Part shown: positions 1 to 64,000 of the stretch, one piece after another
Numbering within the stretch: the stretch's first letter is position 1
How the letters are laid out: every line of letters starts with the position of its first letter
Assembly (NCBI GenBank): GCA_054601695.1
Contig: BAAHQB010000212.1
Coordinates: forward strand, 124,001 to 188,000
DNA: 64,000 nt
Reading direction: 5' to 3'
Origin: Amorphochlora amoebiformis
Lineage: Eukaryota; Cercozoa; Chlorarachniophyceae
Position numbers and translations under genes: made by a program
Notes under the pieces: generated by a model
Database searches by the model: none
Seen by the model: the letters and a program-made list of their open reading frames with translations, nothing else
Told to the model about the DNA's origin: nothing

Positions 1-1235
<1,235 letters not shown>

Positions 1236-1299
1236 ATCCCGTCGCGCTGTATCTCCTATGCTATTAAACTCATCTAGAAGACAAAAGGGTTATATATAG

Positions 1300-1363
<64 letters not shown>

Positions 1364-1478
1364 ATATATTTGTATATATATATATATATATATATATTTG
1401 TATATATATATTTGTATATATATATATATGTGTGTGTGTAAACACATCTAGAAGGCAAAAGGGTTATATAGAGATATA

Positions 1479-1513
<35 letters not shown>

Positions 1514-1522
1514 GATATATTA

Positions 1523-1557
<35 letters not shown>

Positions 1558-1582
1558 ACGTATACACATATATATATAAAGA

Positions 1583-1623
<41 letters not shown>

Positions 1624-1645
1624 ACGTATACATATATATATAGTC

Positions 1646-1685
<40 letters not shown>

Positions 1686-1778
1686 ATATATACATATATT
1701 ATTAGATCCGCCTGGATGGGCTATGGCAACCTTAGGGGCTGTTGGTGCTATGGGAGCTATTGGCTTGGCTTATATAGG

Positions 1779-1820
<42 letters not shown>

Positions 1821-1995
1821 CATTATATACATAAAATTATATATATATATTTTCATATTTGTAAATGTATTTACTTTATCTTTGGAAGATTTGTACGAAA
1901 TTATATATATATATATATATATAATATATATACATATGTACACATATACACGTATAGAATATACATACACATACATATATATATTATATATATAT

Positions 1996-2026
<31 letters not shown>

Positions 2027-2103
2027 ATAATATATATATATTCATATACCTAGGCAATATGTGGTGGAAGGGCTCCGTAAATCGTTCAAACTCCACGAAA
2101 TAA
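1236..2103 (+). CDS. 3' end of a single-pass membrane protein (three terminal exons)
   Basis: Three islands in the TA sequence behave as exons: 1236-1288 (AG before, GTTATA after), 1706-1777 (ATTAG before, GTTATA after) and 2054-2103 (CCTAG before, ends in TAA). Phases are 2 to 1, 1 to 1 and 1 to stop, so they join without a frame break into about 57 residues. The join gives [17 protein letters not shown], then a Gly/Ala-rich hydrophobic segment ([20 protein letters not shown], about 20 residues), then a short polar tail [15 protein letters not shown]. This is the layout of a C-terminal transmembrane anchor with a small cytoplasmic tail. The rest of the gene lies left of the window. It could belong to the same surface-protein class as the Pro/Thr/Ser-rich gene at 53564, but nothing here proves it. 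Confidence 0.6.
1445..1470 (+). repeat. Copy of a donor-side exon edge in the following intron
   Basis: The last ~20 nt of exon 1236-1288 plus its donor (ATCTAGAAGACAAAAGG then GTTATATA) recurs at 1445-1470 with one substitution (AGGC for AGAC), about 170 bp downstream in the intron. It contains an intact-looking 5' splice site. Two further short repeats, at about 1554-1580 and 1618-1640, share TCTACGTATACA. Confidence 0.8.
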
Positions 2104-3209
2104 GATATGTACTATATACACACATACACACATATACATATACATATGTCCAAAAAGAAAGAATTGACACATTGCATACACATTGAGACTATACATATAC
2201 ACACATACATATACAATATATATATATATATATATTATATATTCAAGCATATATACACACATATTTTATTTTTTTTTTAACATATATTACACAAATATTC
2301 CTCAGAACCATAGTGACTTACATCGGCACTATGAGCTACATTAACGAATCATAAACCTCTTCGGGCGGAAAATTTTTTCACTTTTCTTAATTTCTGCCCC
2401 GCTTGGTTTTAATACCAATCACCAGTAGTATTCTAGGCTATTATCCCGAGTATGAACCAGATAGTAGTAGTAAACAAATGAAGACAGCTTGAGATCGTGG
2501 AGCATCTGGTCATCAGCTCATCAGCTCATCATACTGCACGTGAGTTCCTAAGTTATTTGAGTTATCAACGTGCGGTCTGTGATTCCCAAAAAAGGTCTCG
2601 AAGACTTGAGATTCAGAACATTTCGCTATCGCTCACCAATCTCGTCTCTCTTTCTCTCTCCCTCACCCATATCTCTCTCTAGCTCTCACTCACTCTACCT
2701 CACCCATCTCTCTCTCTTTCTCACTCACTCAATCTCTCTCGCTCTTTTTCTCTCTTCCCTCACTCTCCTCACCTATCTCTCTCGAGTGTCTCTATAATAT
2801 CTAGCTACAGAGTTCTAGAACTAGTATGTTTAATTAGTAGCAATACATCTACGAGTCATTGAAATTAATAAATTTAAAATTAAACTAAGCCTAGTAACTA
2901 GAGTAAGTACTAAGCCTAACCAAGAGTCTAGGTCGGTGTACTTATCTAGTTATACTAGTATAATCTACACTCTGATTCTACACTCTCTAGCGTCCAGAAT
3001 TCGTCTATTGTCGACGCGATCTACGACCCTATAACTATGTATGATATTAAGCCTAACGACCCTAAAACTATTAATCTTAATAATCCAAAATATGTACGAT
3101 ATTACCTATGCGAGTCATGATAAACTGCAATCATAGGTTAGATAGGTGTGTCTCTAGAATCATCAGATCAGCATCTACTACCTAGACAGCTGTAGACAGC
3201 TGGCATAGG
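2104..3209. other. Convergent intergenic / 3'-flanking sequence, pyrimidine tract and CTAG-rich segment
   Basis: Lies between the stop of the membrane-protein gene (+) and the stop of TyrRS (-). It holds ordinary AT-rich sequence, a (TC)n-rich tract at about 2640-2790 and, from about 2790 to 3180, sequence unusually rich in the tetramer CTAG (about ten occurrences). The part next to 3209 must include the TyrRS 3' UTR. I saw no convincing coding exon here. Confidence 0.6.
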
Positions 3210-12799
<9,590 letters not shown>

Positions 12800-13485
12800 C
12801 GTCGTCGTGTGATCATTTCCAACCGCTTTGGGTTGGATTTCGCGGGAAAGGCGAAAAGAGGGTGTTTCGGCAATTCGGTGGGATGAATTTCGAGGGAAGG
12901 AGAAAAGGAGTAGTACTAGGGAAACGAAAGCTATTGTGCAGCAAGATGACCTTGTGCGACCGCCATTCGGCCTTCCCACGTTCCTTAACGACCTCCCCGA
13001 AAACCCCATTCTTGACCTAACACGTGTCCTCTGACGTTTCGATTAAGGATCAATTTTCGACAGTTTCGGTTCTGGGGGGTAGCCTGAGTAGGCTCCTATG
13101 AGTCTATGACTTCGGAAGGAACAATAGTGTGCTCAAAATGAAGACCGATAAGACGTATGTGTCTTATCATTCTTATGCCGTAATCTAAAGGGGTACCTGA
13201 AACATGGGTTCCTAAAGACAGTATGTTTAAGAATGACCAATGTCATGAGCAGCATTCGCTCTTTAGAAGAAAATTATTAGTAAACAATACAGATCTTTAC
13301 TTCTTTTTTATTATCATTGCTCCGTAACGGTATTAGCAATAATCAGAAGGAGCTCAGACGTATTTGTCTAAATATAAATAATTTCTTAGGGCTTACGGCA
13401 CATCTTTGAGTACCAGTGCCGCCGAGTACCGCCTGCAGACTGCAGTGTTCCTTCTCACACCGACGGGCGCAGCATAGTACGCATA
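12800..13485. promoter_or_regulatory. Candidate divergent promoter region between TyrRS and the orphan ORF
   Basis: About 690 bp of non-repetitive sequence separates the TyrRS ATG (12799, -) from the ATG at 13486 (+), so it should hold the 5' regions of both if the orphan ORF is a gene. TATAAATAA at 13373-13381, about 105 bp upstream of 13486, is a plausible TATA-like element. If TyrRS starts at the upstream ATG, its coding region would extend to 13009. No other element is recognisable. Confidence 0.35.
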
Positions 13486-14109
13486 ATGTGGTGTACTCGA
13501 CCAGAGAACAATGAGACTACCGATCAATGGCCTTACATTTCCTCTCGCCGAGGAGACTTCATCTGTGACCTATCCAAAGATCTCTATCGCGAGCACTGCA
13601 TCTCACTCATAGAGGAAAAGAGGGTTCTTGATAGCTTGTACCAGAACCAGAGATGGAATAATCGATTCCGCTCCATCCTACAAACCAAGATATGCAATCG
13701 ACAGGAGTCATGTTTAGAGGCGAAGGGCAGGCGTCGAGCTCCAGGAACGATTGGCGTAAAATTGTGTCAACGGTCTCAAGGCGCACGAAAGCAACTAAAC
13801 GCTGCCTACATGGCTGGTGAAAAGATAAAGAGGTTGATGGACAAAAAGTTGAAGCTTCAGCGCCATCGTCTTCTCACGACCCAATCTGAGTCGACCATGG
13901 GTGTTTACTGTGAAGCCACAACTGCCGTTCTGACGACCACGACTACGTCGTCGTGGAGATCTCCGACTGACCACAGGATTCAAAGGGTCAGGAGGATTCC
14001 GAAGTTCAACATGTCCTCTATGGCTCTCTCAAGGAGCGCTGAGATTATCTCACGTACGGACTCGAAACATGTTTCTTTAGACCACACGTCTACCGGTTCG
14101 TTCTCTTGA
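13486..14109 (+). CDS. Hypothetical protein, 207 residues, single open frame
   Basis: This is the longest frame in the window with ordinary composition outside repeats. It starts at an ATG and ends at TGA. Third positions favour C, as expected for real coding sequence. The product is basic and Arg/Lys/Ser-rich with a predicted helical middle (RKQLNAAYMAGEKIKRLMDK), a Thr run (TTTTTSS) and scattered Cys. I see no signal peptide, membrane span or known domain. It is divergent from TyrRS with a TATA-like box upstream. It could also be one large exon of a longer gene, since short exons are the rule here. Function unknown. Confidence 0.5.
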   Translation: MWCTRPENNETTDQWPYISSRRGDFICDLSKDLYREHCISLIEEKRVLDSLYQNQRWNNRFRSILQTKICNRQESCLEAKGRRRAPGTIGVKLCQRSQGARKQLNAAYMAGEKIKRLMDKKLKLQRHRLLTTQSESTMGVYCEATTAVLTTTTTSSWRSPTDHRIQRVRRIPKFNMSSMALSRSAEIISRTDSKHVSLDHTSTGSFS

Positions 14110-14933
14110 GGTGCAGTGTTGACTTTTTGTAAGCTTTTTCTTTGTCTAGAGACCGCATTATGCAGTCTCTAAAGTAATTAACCAATATTCATGTGGCAGA
14201 GTCTTTTCTCGTAGTCCTACGGGTGATTAAACACGAACATACTGGTTGACACCTAACCTTGTGGTCCTTAAGGAGCACATATCTCTGTCGAATTGCTCTG
14301 CAATGTGAGAACTTAGTGTGTGCTTTTTTTTCCCAATATATATCTATCTTTAGTCTTTGATGCACCCTAGTGTTTTGTTCTAATCTCTTTCGCCAGTGAC
14401 TGTTTCAGCTGTGGCGAATTCATACACTATGAGGAGATTGTTGTTGTTTTTCTATGTCGTAAGTATCGTTGTTATACCTTAATATCTGTCTTTCTCCAGA
14501 AATCACATTCCTTAAGTGGAATATGTGAAGTACTGCAAGTGGGTAAAGATAGATTCTCGTGTGGCCAGTAGTATTTTCTAGATTTTATGCCAGCTTTTGT
14601 TGGGGAGCTCCAGAAACTAGAGAAAAGGAATCATTCTTTCGGATAAATATAACTGACGCCTTGTTTCTAGTGTTTTGCACATCAGAAAGTTATCGTAATC
14701 GTATGAATGATTGTACACGTATTGATTCAAGCTTGATTATATTGTTGAACTATTTGAATTGATTATGGTCATTAATACTAGTAATCAGTTACTCTAGTTA
14801 CTACTCAATATGATTAGTACTTATACGTATACTATACTGACTAGACCTCTAGTCCTATTAGACGGATATATATCCATAGTATATAGACATGTACATGTAT
14901 GTCACATGATATATATATACAACCTATACTACA

Positions 14934-14974
<41 letters not shown>

Positions 14975-14984
14975 TCACACACAC

Positions 14985-15077
<93 letters not shown>

Positions 15078-15127
15078 ATTTATATATATATGTAGTACAA
15101 GTGCGAAGATATTACATATATATTTAT

Positions 15128-15169
<42 letters not shown>

Positions 15170-15330
15170 CTGTAACGTGTAATATATGGTATACCTATGT
15201 GCATAATGAAAAAATACGTATTCTATGATGTACGAATATGTATATAAATATGCGAACATATATTTCAATTTCTACATATATATTTATTCGCATACACATA
15301 CATATATACATACCCGTTTAGATATATCTA

Positions 15331-15388
<58 letters not shown>

Positions 15389-15549
15389 TGTGAGTTATCA
15401 CCGATCCGTATGATGAGACTAATCTACCGCATACATGAATATTTAGTATTTTGCGCATTTAGCATATATGGTTGACTATATGTGAAGGATAATACCATTC
15501 AATTCCTTCCTTTTCCCTATCTCTCCTAACAATTTACGAGCCTATTTAT

Positions 15550-15611
<62 letters not shown>

Positions 15612-15700
15612 TATTTATGTATATATACACATATATTTACATATATATATATGTATGTGTGTGTTCAAACATATATTTATATTTATACAATCGTATTCAT
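14110..15700. other. Flanking sequence and TA tracts, no gene recognised
   Basis: Unique AT-rich sequence to about 14890, CTAG-enriched near 14770-14860, then TA tracts. Small islands lie at about 15165-15250 and 15385-15540; the second is open on + for about 28 codons after an AG (CELSPIRMMRLIYR) but lacks a convincing donor. I could not assign these to a gene. Confidence 0.5.
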
Positions 15701-15708
15701 ATTTAGAA

Positions 15709-15840
15709 AAGTGAGTGAGGAGAAGAGAGAGGAATAGATTGAAAGAGAGAGAGAGAGAGAACGATATCTTTCTATCTATTTCCATTTCTTTTCTTTATCT
15801 CTCTGACTATAATAATATATATATATATATATATATCTAT

Positions 15841-15901
<61 letters not shown>

Positions 15902-16628
15902 CATATATATCCCTCTCCCTCCCCTCTCCCTCCTTCTCTTAATCTTTTCTCTCTCACATTCTTTTTCTCACCCTCTTTCCCTCTTTTTCTCTGTATCTCT
16001 GTATCTCTGTTTCTTCGTTAAGAGTAAGAGAGAAAGAAAAAAAGAGAGAAAGAGCGAAAAAAAGTTTGTAAGGAGAAAGAGAGCGAGAGACAAAGGGAAA
16101 GGGAAGAAAAGAGAGAGAGAGGGGAAAAAGTGAGAGAAAAAAGAGAGCAAGAGAGAAAAGGAGAGAAGGAAGTGAGATAGGAAAGAAAAATGAAGAGAGG
16201 GAGAGAGACAGACACACAATAGAAGAAAGAAAGAGAAAAAGAGAGAAAGAAATAGAGAGAGAGGGAAAAAAAGAGAGGAAGAGGGAAAGAGAGAGAAAGA
16301 GAGAGAAAGAAAAGAAAAAGAGAGAGAAAGAGAGAGGAAAGAGAGGGATTCAATAAGACAGGAAAAGGAAGAAACATTTTTCTTTCCTATCTCACTTCAT
16401 TCTCTCCCTTTCTCACTCGCTCTCTTTTTTTCTCTCATTTTTTTCCTCCCTCTCTTTCCTCCTCTCTCCCTTTACCTCTCGCTCTCTTTCTCCTCACATT
16501 TTTTTCTCTCTTTCTTTCTCTCTTTCTCTCTTAGAGTTACTGGAAGCAAAATGGAGATAGAGAGGGGAGAGAGAGAGAGAGAAGAGAGAAGAGAGAAAAG
16601 AGAGAAAAGACTCGAAGGGAGGAAAGAT
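15709..16628. repeat. Alternating polypurine and polypyrimidine tracts
   Basis: On the + strand, GA-rich at 15709-15765, CT-rich at about 15905-16015, GA-rich at 16020-16355, CT-rich at 16380-16535 and GA-rich again at 16550-16625. TA sequence interrupts between 15810 and 15905. The strand switches give imperfect inverted-repeat and mirror character that could form hairpins or triplexes. Confidence 0.9.
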
Positions 16629-16931
16629 AGAGAGGTCGTATAACCTGTTCAAATATTCGCTCATGCTTTTTCGTTGAAATGTGTACCGATTTTCGTAGTA
16701 ATTCTGATGTATTTTTTCGGGTGCATTTATTTAAATACTAAGGCTATATGCCCATTTGTACACCGAGATGTATATATTACATATATAATATATATATGTA
16801 TATATATGTATATATACATATATAATGTATATATATTTATATACATAACATGTATCAATGTATGTATATACGTATAAATGTATATGTTCTGTAAATGTAT
16901 ATGTATGCACATTTATATTTGTGTATAAATG

Positions 16932-16979
<48 letters not shown>

Positions 16980-16986
16980 TTATATA

Positions 16987-17053
<67 letters not shown>

Positions 17054-17057
17054 TATA

Positions 17058-17179
<122 letters not shown>

Positions 17180-17183
17180 ACAC

Positions 17184-20864
<3,681 letters not shown>

Positions 20865-21191
20865 CTGATTCAAACAAACACAGGGCTCTGTCACGCATCA
20901 GGGTGTGACAGAGGGCTTTGTAACGGGAAGAATGGTGTGACTTGAGGAGTTGTCACGGGTGGTCTAGGTGTGACATAGGCTTGGGTCACGGTGGTTTCGG
21001 GGGTGGGGGAAGGTATGGAAAGATTATTTTTTGAGTGGGTTTGACAATGTTTGTATGTATATGTGTAATATTTGAAATGGTAGTGTTATATATGCGTATT
21101 TATATATATATATATATATATAATTTATATATATATATATATTTATTTATTTGTTATATATATATATATGTATGTATGTGTATATTTATGC

Positions 21192-21222
<31 letters not shown>

Positions 21223-21574
21223 TGTATAATATATATATATATATATATACATACATTTAGATCTTTTATGTATATATATATATATATATTTAAATATATA
21301 TATGCATAAGTATATGTACAAACATACATTAATTTATGTATTTGCATACATAAATATACATGCATAAGTATATCTACAAACATATATATATATATATGTA
21401 TGTATATGTATACAATGTATATAGATGTATATATTGTGTGCATGTATGTTTATATTTACAAACATGCATATATAAGAATATTATATATATGTGTGTATAT
21501 GTATATATGTGCATATAATATATACACACATATACGCATATATACACATATATATATATATATATACATATACG

Positions 21575-21620
<46 letters not shown>

Positions 21621-21838
21621 AATACATACACAGACACTCAGACACAAACACACACACACGCACACTTACATATATATAGATATATATATATATATTTGTA
21701 CATATATATATATATGTATATACATATACATACATACACATAATATGAATTTATTATAAACACCCAAAAAGGCCCTTTGTTTGAATTTTTCGTAATTTCA
21801 GCGCCAATTTCGTTCTGTCATTGATTTAGGGGGTTAGA
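20865..21838. other. Short ~31-bp degenerate repeat, then TA tracts
   Basis: 20889-21010 contains about 3.5 copies of a 30-32 bp unit with GTCACG and GTGTGAC blocks. On the minus strand this is open and reads a Thr/Pro-rich stretch (TVTQAYVTPRPPVTTPQVTP), which could be coding, but splicing it to the exon at 20864 would need a 30-nt intron, so I leave it unassigned. 21060-21740 is TA sequence. Confidence 0.5.
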
Positions 21839-21839
21839 A

Positions 21840-22430
21840 TAAGAGATAAGACAGAGATTAAGTTTATTATTAGAGATTAGAGCAAGGTTTAGGTTAGAAT
21901 TAGAGATAAGAGCAAGGCTAAGATTCGAATTAGGGATAAGACAGAGATTAAGGTTATTATTCGAGATTAGAGCAAGATTAAGGTTAGAATTAGAGATAAG
22001 AGCAAGGTTAAGATCCGAATTAGAGATAAGAGCAAGGTTAAGAGTAGAATTGGAGATTAGAGCAAGGGTAAGGTTAGAATTAGAGATAAGAGCAAGGCTA
22101 AGGTCCGAATTAGAGATAAGAGCAAGATTTAAGATTAGAATTAGAGATTAGAGCAATTTTAAGGTTAGAATTAGAGATAAGAGCAAGGTTAAGATCCAAA
22201 TTAGAGATAAGAGGAAGATTTAAGATTAGAATTGGAGATTAGAGCAAGGTTAAAGTTAGAATTAGAGATAAGAACAAGGCTAAGGTACGAATTAGAGATA
22301 AGAGCAAGATCTAAGATTAGAATTAGAGATATAAGCAAGGTTAGAATTAGAGATAAGAGCAAGGCTAAGGTCCAATTTAGAGACTAGAGCAAGATTGAGG
22401 TCTAAATTAGAGATAAAAGCAAGATTAGGG
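21840..22430. repeat. 30-bp minisatellite, about 20 copies, grading into telomere repeat
   Basis: Unit GAATTAGAGATAAGAGCAAG plus GTTAAGRTYC, about 30 bp, with point variants and one shortened copy near 22322. The last copies end in TTAGGG and continue straight into the telomere-type array at 22426. A TTAGGG-derived origin is suggested by the shared TTAG core but is inference. Confidence 0.95.
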
Positions 22431-23127
22431 TTAGGGTTAGGGTTAGGGTTAGGCTTAAAGACCAGTATTATAGTTAGGGATACGTTAGTATCAGATTGTT
22501 CAGCATGTCTTAGTCCGAGGACCATTGACTCATTCATAGAGTAGTGGGGCTATAGTGCTGTTTGGGATAACAGCAGATTGTGGTTTGTGGGTTGCGTATG
22601 TTCTTGTTGTGGTGTGGTCGTGGATGCGTGGGATACGGGTAAAAGGTTAGGGTTAGGGTTATGGTTAGGGCTAGGGTTAGGGTTAGGGCCAGGGTTAGGG
22701 TTAGGGTTAGAGTTAGCTTACACAATGGAGGCTTGAGTTGCGGTTGGGGTGGGGATTAGGGTTAGAGATACAAGTAGGGTTAGGGTTAGGGTTAGGGTTA
22801 GGGTTAGGGTTAGGGTTAGGGTTAGGGTTAAGGTTAGGGTTAGGGTTAGGGTTAGGGTTAGGGTTAGGGTTAGGGTTAGGGTTAGGGTTAGGGTTAGGGT
22901 TAGAGTTAGCTTACGCAATGGAGGGTTAACTTACAGTTTGAGTAAGGATTAGGGTTAGAGATATATGTAGGGTTAGGGTTAGGGTTAGGGTTAGGGTTAG
23001 GGTTAGGGTTAGGTTTAGGGTTAGGGTTAGAGTATAGGGTTAGGGTTAGAGATAAGTTTAGGGTTAGGGTTAGGGTTAGGGTTAGGGTTAGGGTTAGGGT
23101 TAGGGTTAGGGTTAGGGTTAGGGTTGG
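22426..23127. repeat. Interstitial TTAGGG array
   Basis: TTAGGG repeats at 22426-22455, 22640-22715 and 22770-23127, including a run of about 20 nearly perfect units at 22776-22905. The unique piece 22489-22531 is an inverted copy of a 43-bp tag also found at 38853-38895 and 41308-41350, again inside telomere-type repeat. The array abuts the donor of exon 23135-23199 (-), so RNA from that strand carries CCCTAA. Confidence 0.95.
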
Positions 23128-23134
23128 TAGGCAC

Positions 23135-32430
<9,296 letters not shown>

Positions 32431-32451
32431 CACTATATCATGAAGACTTTG

Positions 32452-32489
<38 letters not shown>

Positions 32490-32584
32490 CTATATATATG
32501 TATATATATGAAAAATATGTTGATATACTCGAATTAATATATGTTGACATACTTGAATAATTTAACCCAGTGGAGTATTATTTG

Positions 32585-32622
<38 letters not shown>

Positions 32623-32871
32623 AAATATATATGTATATATGTATACATACATATATGTATGTATATATATATATACATATATACTTACATGCATATATAT
32701 CATATACATGAACATACCATATAATATACATATACATATATATATATACATATATACATGTACATACACACATATACACACATACACATACATATACATA
32801 TGTACATTCATATGCATGTTTTATATCACATAGAATATACACATACACATATATATACACATATACATATG

Positions 32872-32924
<53 letters not shown>

Positions 32925-32997
32925 CACGCACACACACACATATATACATATACATACATATAATATATATTTATATATATATATATATATACATATG

Positions 32998-33069
32998 TCC
33001 TAATATGCATATATCTAATATGACCCAAAGTGGAGGAAGGGAAGAAGGATGGTCAAACTTGGCTTTACG

Positions 33070-33075
<6 letters not shown>
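32998..33075 (+). repeat. Upstream copy of the first recognised glycosyltransferase exon
   Basis: 76 bp that match 33140-33216 with three or four changes, including the ATG and the segment for [14 protein letters not shown], separated from it by 65 bp of TA. It lies on the 5' side of the true exon. Confidence 0.9.
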
Positions 33076-33142
<67 letters not shown>

Positions 33143-33161
33143 TAATATACATATATCTAAT

Positions 33162-45675
<12,514 letters not shown>

Positions 45676-46082
45676 ACCTAACCCTAACCCTAACCCTAAC
45701 CCTAACCCTAACCCTAACCCTAACCCTAACCCTAGCCCTAACTCTAATCCTAACTTAAACCTTAATCCTAACTGTCATTGTAACTGCTTGGAATATAACC
45801 CTTCTTTAGAAATCGAATTCTTAGGTAGCTCTGCCTAACCCTAACCCTAACCCTAACCCTAACCCTAACCCCGACCCTAAGACCTGCTTTTCATACAGAC
45901 AGAATTAGGGTTAGGGCTAAGGGATACGGTTAGGGTTAGGGTTAGGGTTAGGGTTGGGGTGAGATTAGGATTATGTTTAACCTACAGCAAGAGTTAAGGC
46001 TATGACTAGGGGTTTTTAGGGTTAGGGTTAGGATTTAGAGGGTTGGTATTTATACGAATAGAACTTGTTCCTAAACCTAGTC

Positions 46083-46123
<41 letters not shown>

Positions 46124-46194
46124 CCCTAACCCTAACCCTGAACTAACCCTAACCCTAACCCTAAACTTACCCTAACCTTAACCTAACTACTCAG

Positions 46195-50690
<4,496 letters not shown>

Positions 50691-51540
50691 CTGAATCAGA
50701 TCGTATTCATATAGAGCGACCCCGTGCTACGTGTTTTGTAGCCGACCTGTCGCTGAGGAGATAATCTAGATAATGTTAGGAGATAATCTAGATAATGTTA
50801 GGAGATCATCATTTAAAATTTCGCATATGTAAATATATCCACGAGCATCATAGTAATGATTTATGTTCTACTGCTAGTAGTGTTACAGTTACTATACCAG
50901 CATCGCTAAATATTAGAAATACGGCATTTGCTCTCTAAGTACTAATAGTCAGATCGTACTAAACCACTGTTATCATTTCTAGAATATGTACCAGTTATGA
51001 TATCATAGTCTAGTCTAGTAGTAGTATTTATCAATGACTAGAACGATCTAGTGATTGGTATATCTGGGATCTGTTAGTACATACCACATTCTAGACATTA
51101 GTGTACGCAGTAAATGTAACAGTAATAGTAACAGTCTAGCAGTACGTATACCGTGGCATATCGGTATATATCTAGTATATATTGTATACATGTGCATATA
51201 TCTAATACATATCGTAGTAATACTGGCTAGATCGACTGGGTAATCTAGGTAATAGGTTACTCCTTCTAGTCCTTGTTTTGTGTTATAATGTTGTAATTAT
51301 TATATCGGCTTCAGTGCATAATCGATTTTATTCGAAAGCTGCGCAATGTACTAGATACGGTACAGGACTACTACAGGTGGAAGGCTACATGGACTCTTAA
51401 TTAGGCTGCAACCGTGAGTCTATTAGTGAAATTCGTTATAACGTTTCCGAATTGTACGCTGCACTATCTAACGATTAATATCATGCTATTAGTCAGGTAA
51501 CTACATAACCAGTATCTCAACCCCACAACGTATATATACA
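50691..51540. other. CTAG-rich intergenic / 3'-flanking sequence
   Basis: Non-repetitive but compositionally odd: CTAG appears roughly every 60-70 bp (for example AATCTAGATAATG twice near 50765 and 50790, AGTCTAGTCTAGTAG near 51010, GATCTAGTGATTGG near 51046). No convincing exon. It follows the TPR gene stop, as the similar 2790-3209 segment follows the TyrRS stop. Confidence 0.6.

Positions 51541-64000
<12,460 letters not shown>

Noticed and set aside
1706-1777. Mitochondrial cox1 or ATP9 fragment (Gly/Ala hydrophobic peptide)
   Set aside because: Does not match their conserved motifs and fits in phase as a transmembrane exon between two nuclear exons.
20889-21050. Thr/Pro-rich minus-strand exon joined to exon 20864
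   Set aside because: Would need a 30-nt intron and has no acceptor upstream; left unassigned.
22770-23127. True chromosome end
   Set aside because: The TTAGGG runs are interstitial, occur in many places and both orientations, and have exons of the same gene on both sides.

Overview
This is nuclear DNA of an intron-rich eukaryote, most likely an alga or related protist. The protein-coding sequence is cut into very short exons (11-100 nt is common). These sit in introns made almost entirely of (TA)n microsatellite and (TTAGGG/CCCTAA)n telomere-type repeat. Three observations point to an alga or protist, possibly a photosynthetic stramenopile (inference, not proven): the TTAGGG repeats, a eukaryote/plant-type tyrosyl-tRNA synthetase, and a giant Pro/Thr/Ser-rich secreted protein. 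The long Tyr-Ile, Leu-Ser, Arg-Glu and Pro-Asn reading frames are microsatellite translations, not genes.

I built gene models by hand from short non-repeat islands that have AG acceptors, GT donors and compatible phases. From left to right: (1) the 3' end of a single-pass membrane protein (+, 1236-2103). (2) A complete cytosolic-type tyrosyl-tRNA synthetase (-, 12799 to 3210), 18 exons, 364 residues, with all phases closing; several of its exons lie inside a 2-kb block of interstitial telomere repeat. (3) An orphan 207-codon ORF (+, 13486-14109), divergent from TyrRS. (4) An unidentified minus-strand gene (20864 to 17184). (5) A minus-strand gene (about 32430 to 23135) with some resemblance to TEDC1. 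(6) A 16-exon DxD glycosyltransferase of GT34-like type (+, 33162-45675), divergent from gene 5. (7) A TPR-repeat gene (+, 46195-50690, start not found). (8) A long secreted Pro/Thr/Ser-rich, mucin/adhesin-like gene (+, from 53564 and running off the right end).

The outstanding feature is how the introns are built. At exon after exon, the exon border with its splice site has been copied into the neighbouring intron and amplified, each copy separated by (TA)n or telomere repeat. Copies of the acceptor edge lie upstream of the true exon and copies of the donor edge lie downstream. Arrays reach 7-12 copies, or about 29 for a donor-proximal 26-mer. This one process explains nearly all the 'core plus TA spacer' tandem arrays in the window. 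In addition, telomere-type repeat inside genes is nearly always oriented so that the RNA carries CCCTAA, on both strands, and several 3' splice sites look like CCCTAA units changed to CCCTAG. I propose these two linked patterns as the undescribed system in this window.

The remaining sequence is intergenic: CTAG-rich 3' flanks (about 2800-3209 and 50691-51540), polypurine/polypyrimidine blocks, several minisatellites, and about 2 kb of unassigned sequence upstream of gene 8. No rRNA, tRNA, CRISPR array, transposase or virus-like gene was recognised.
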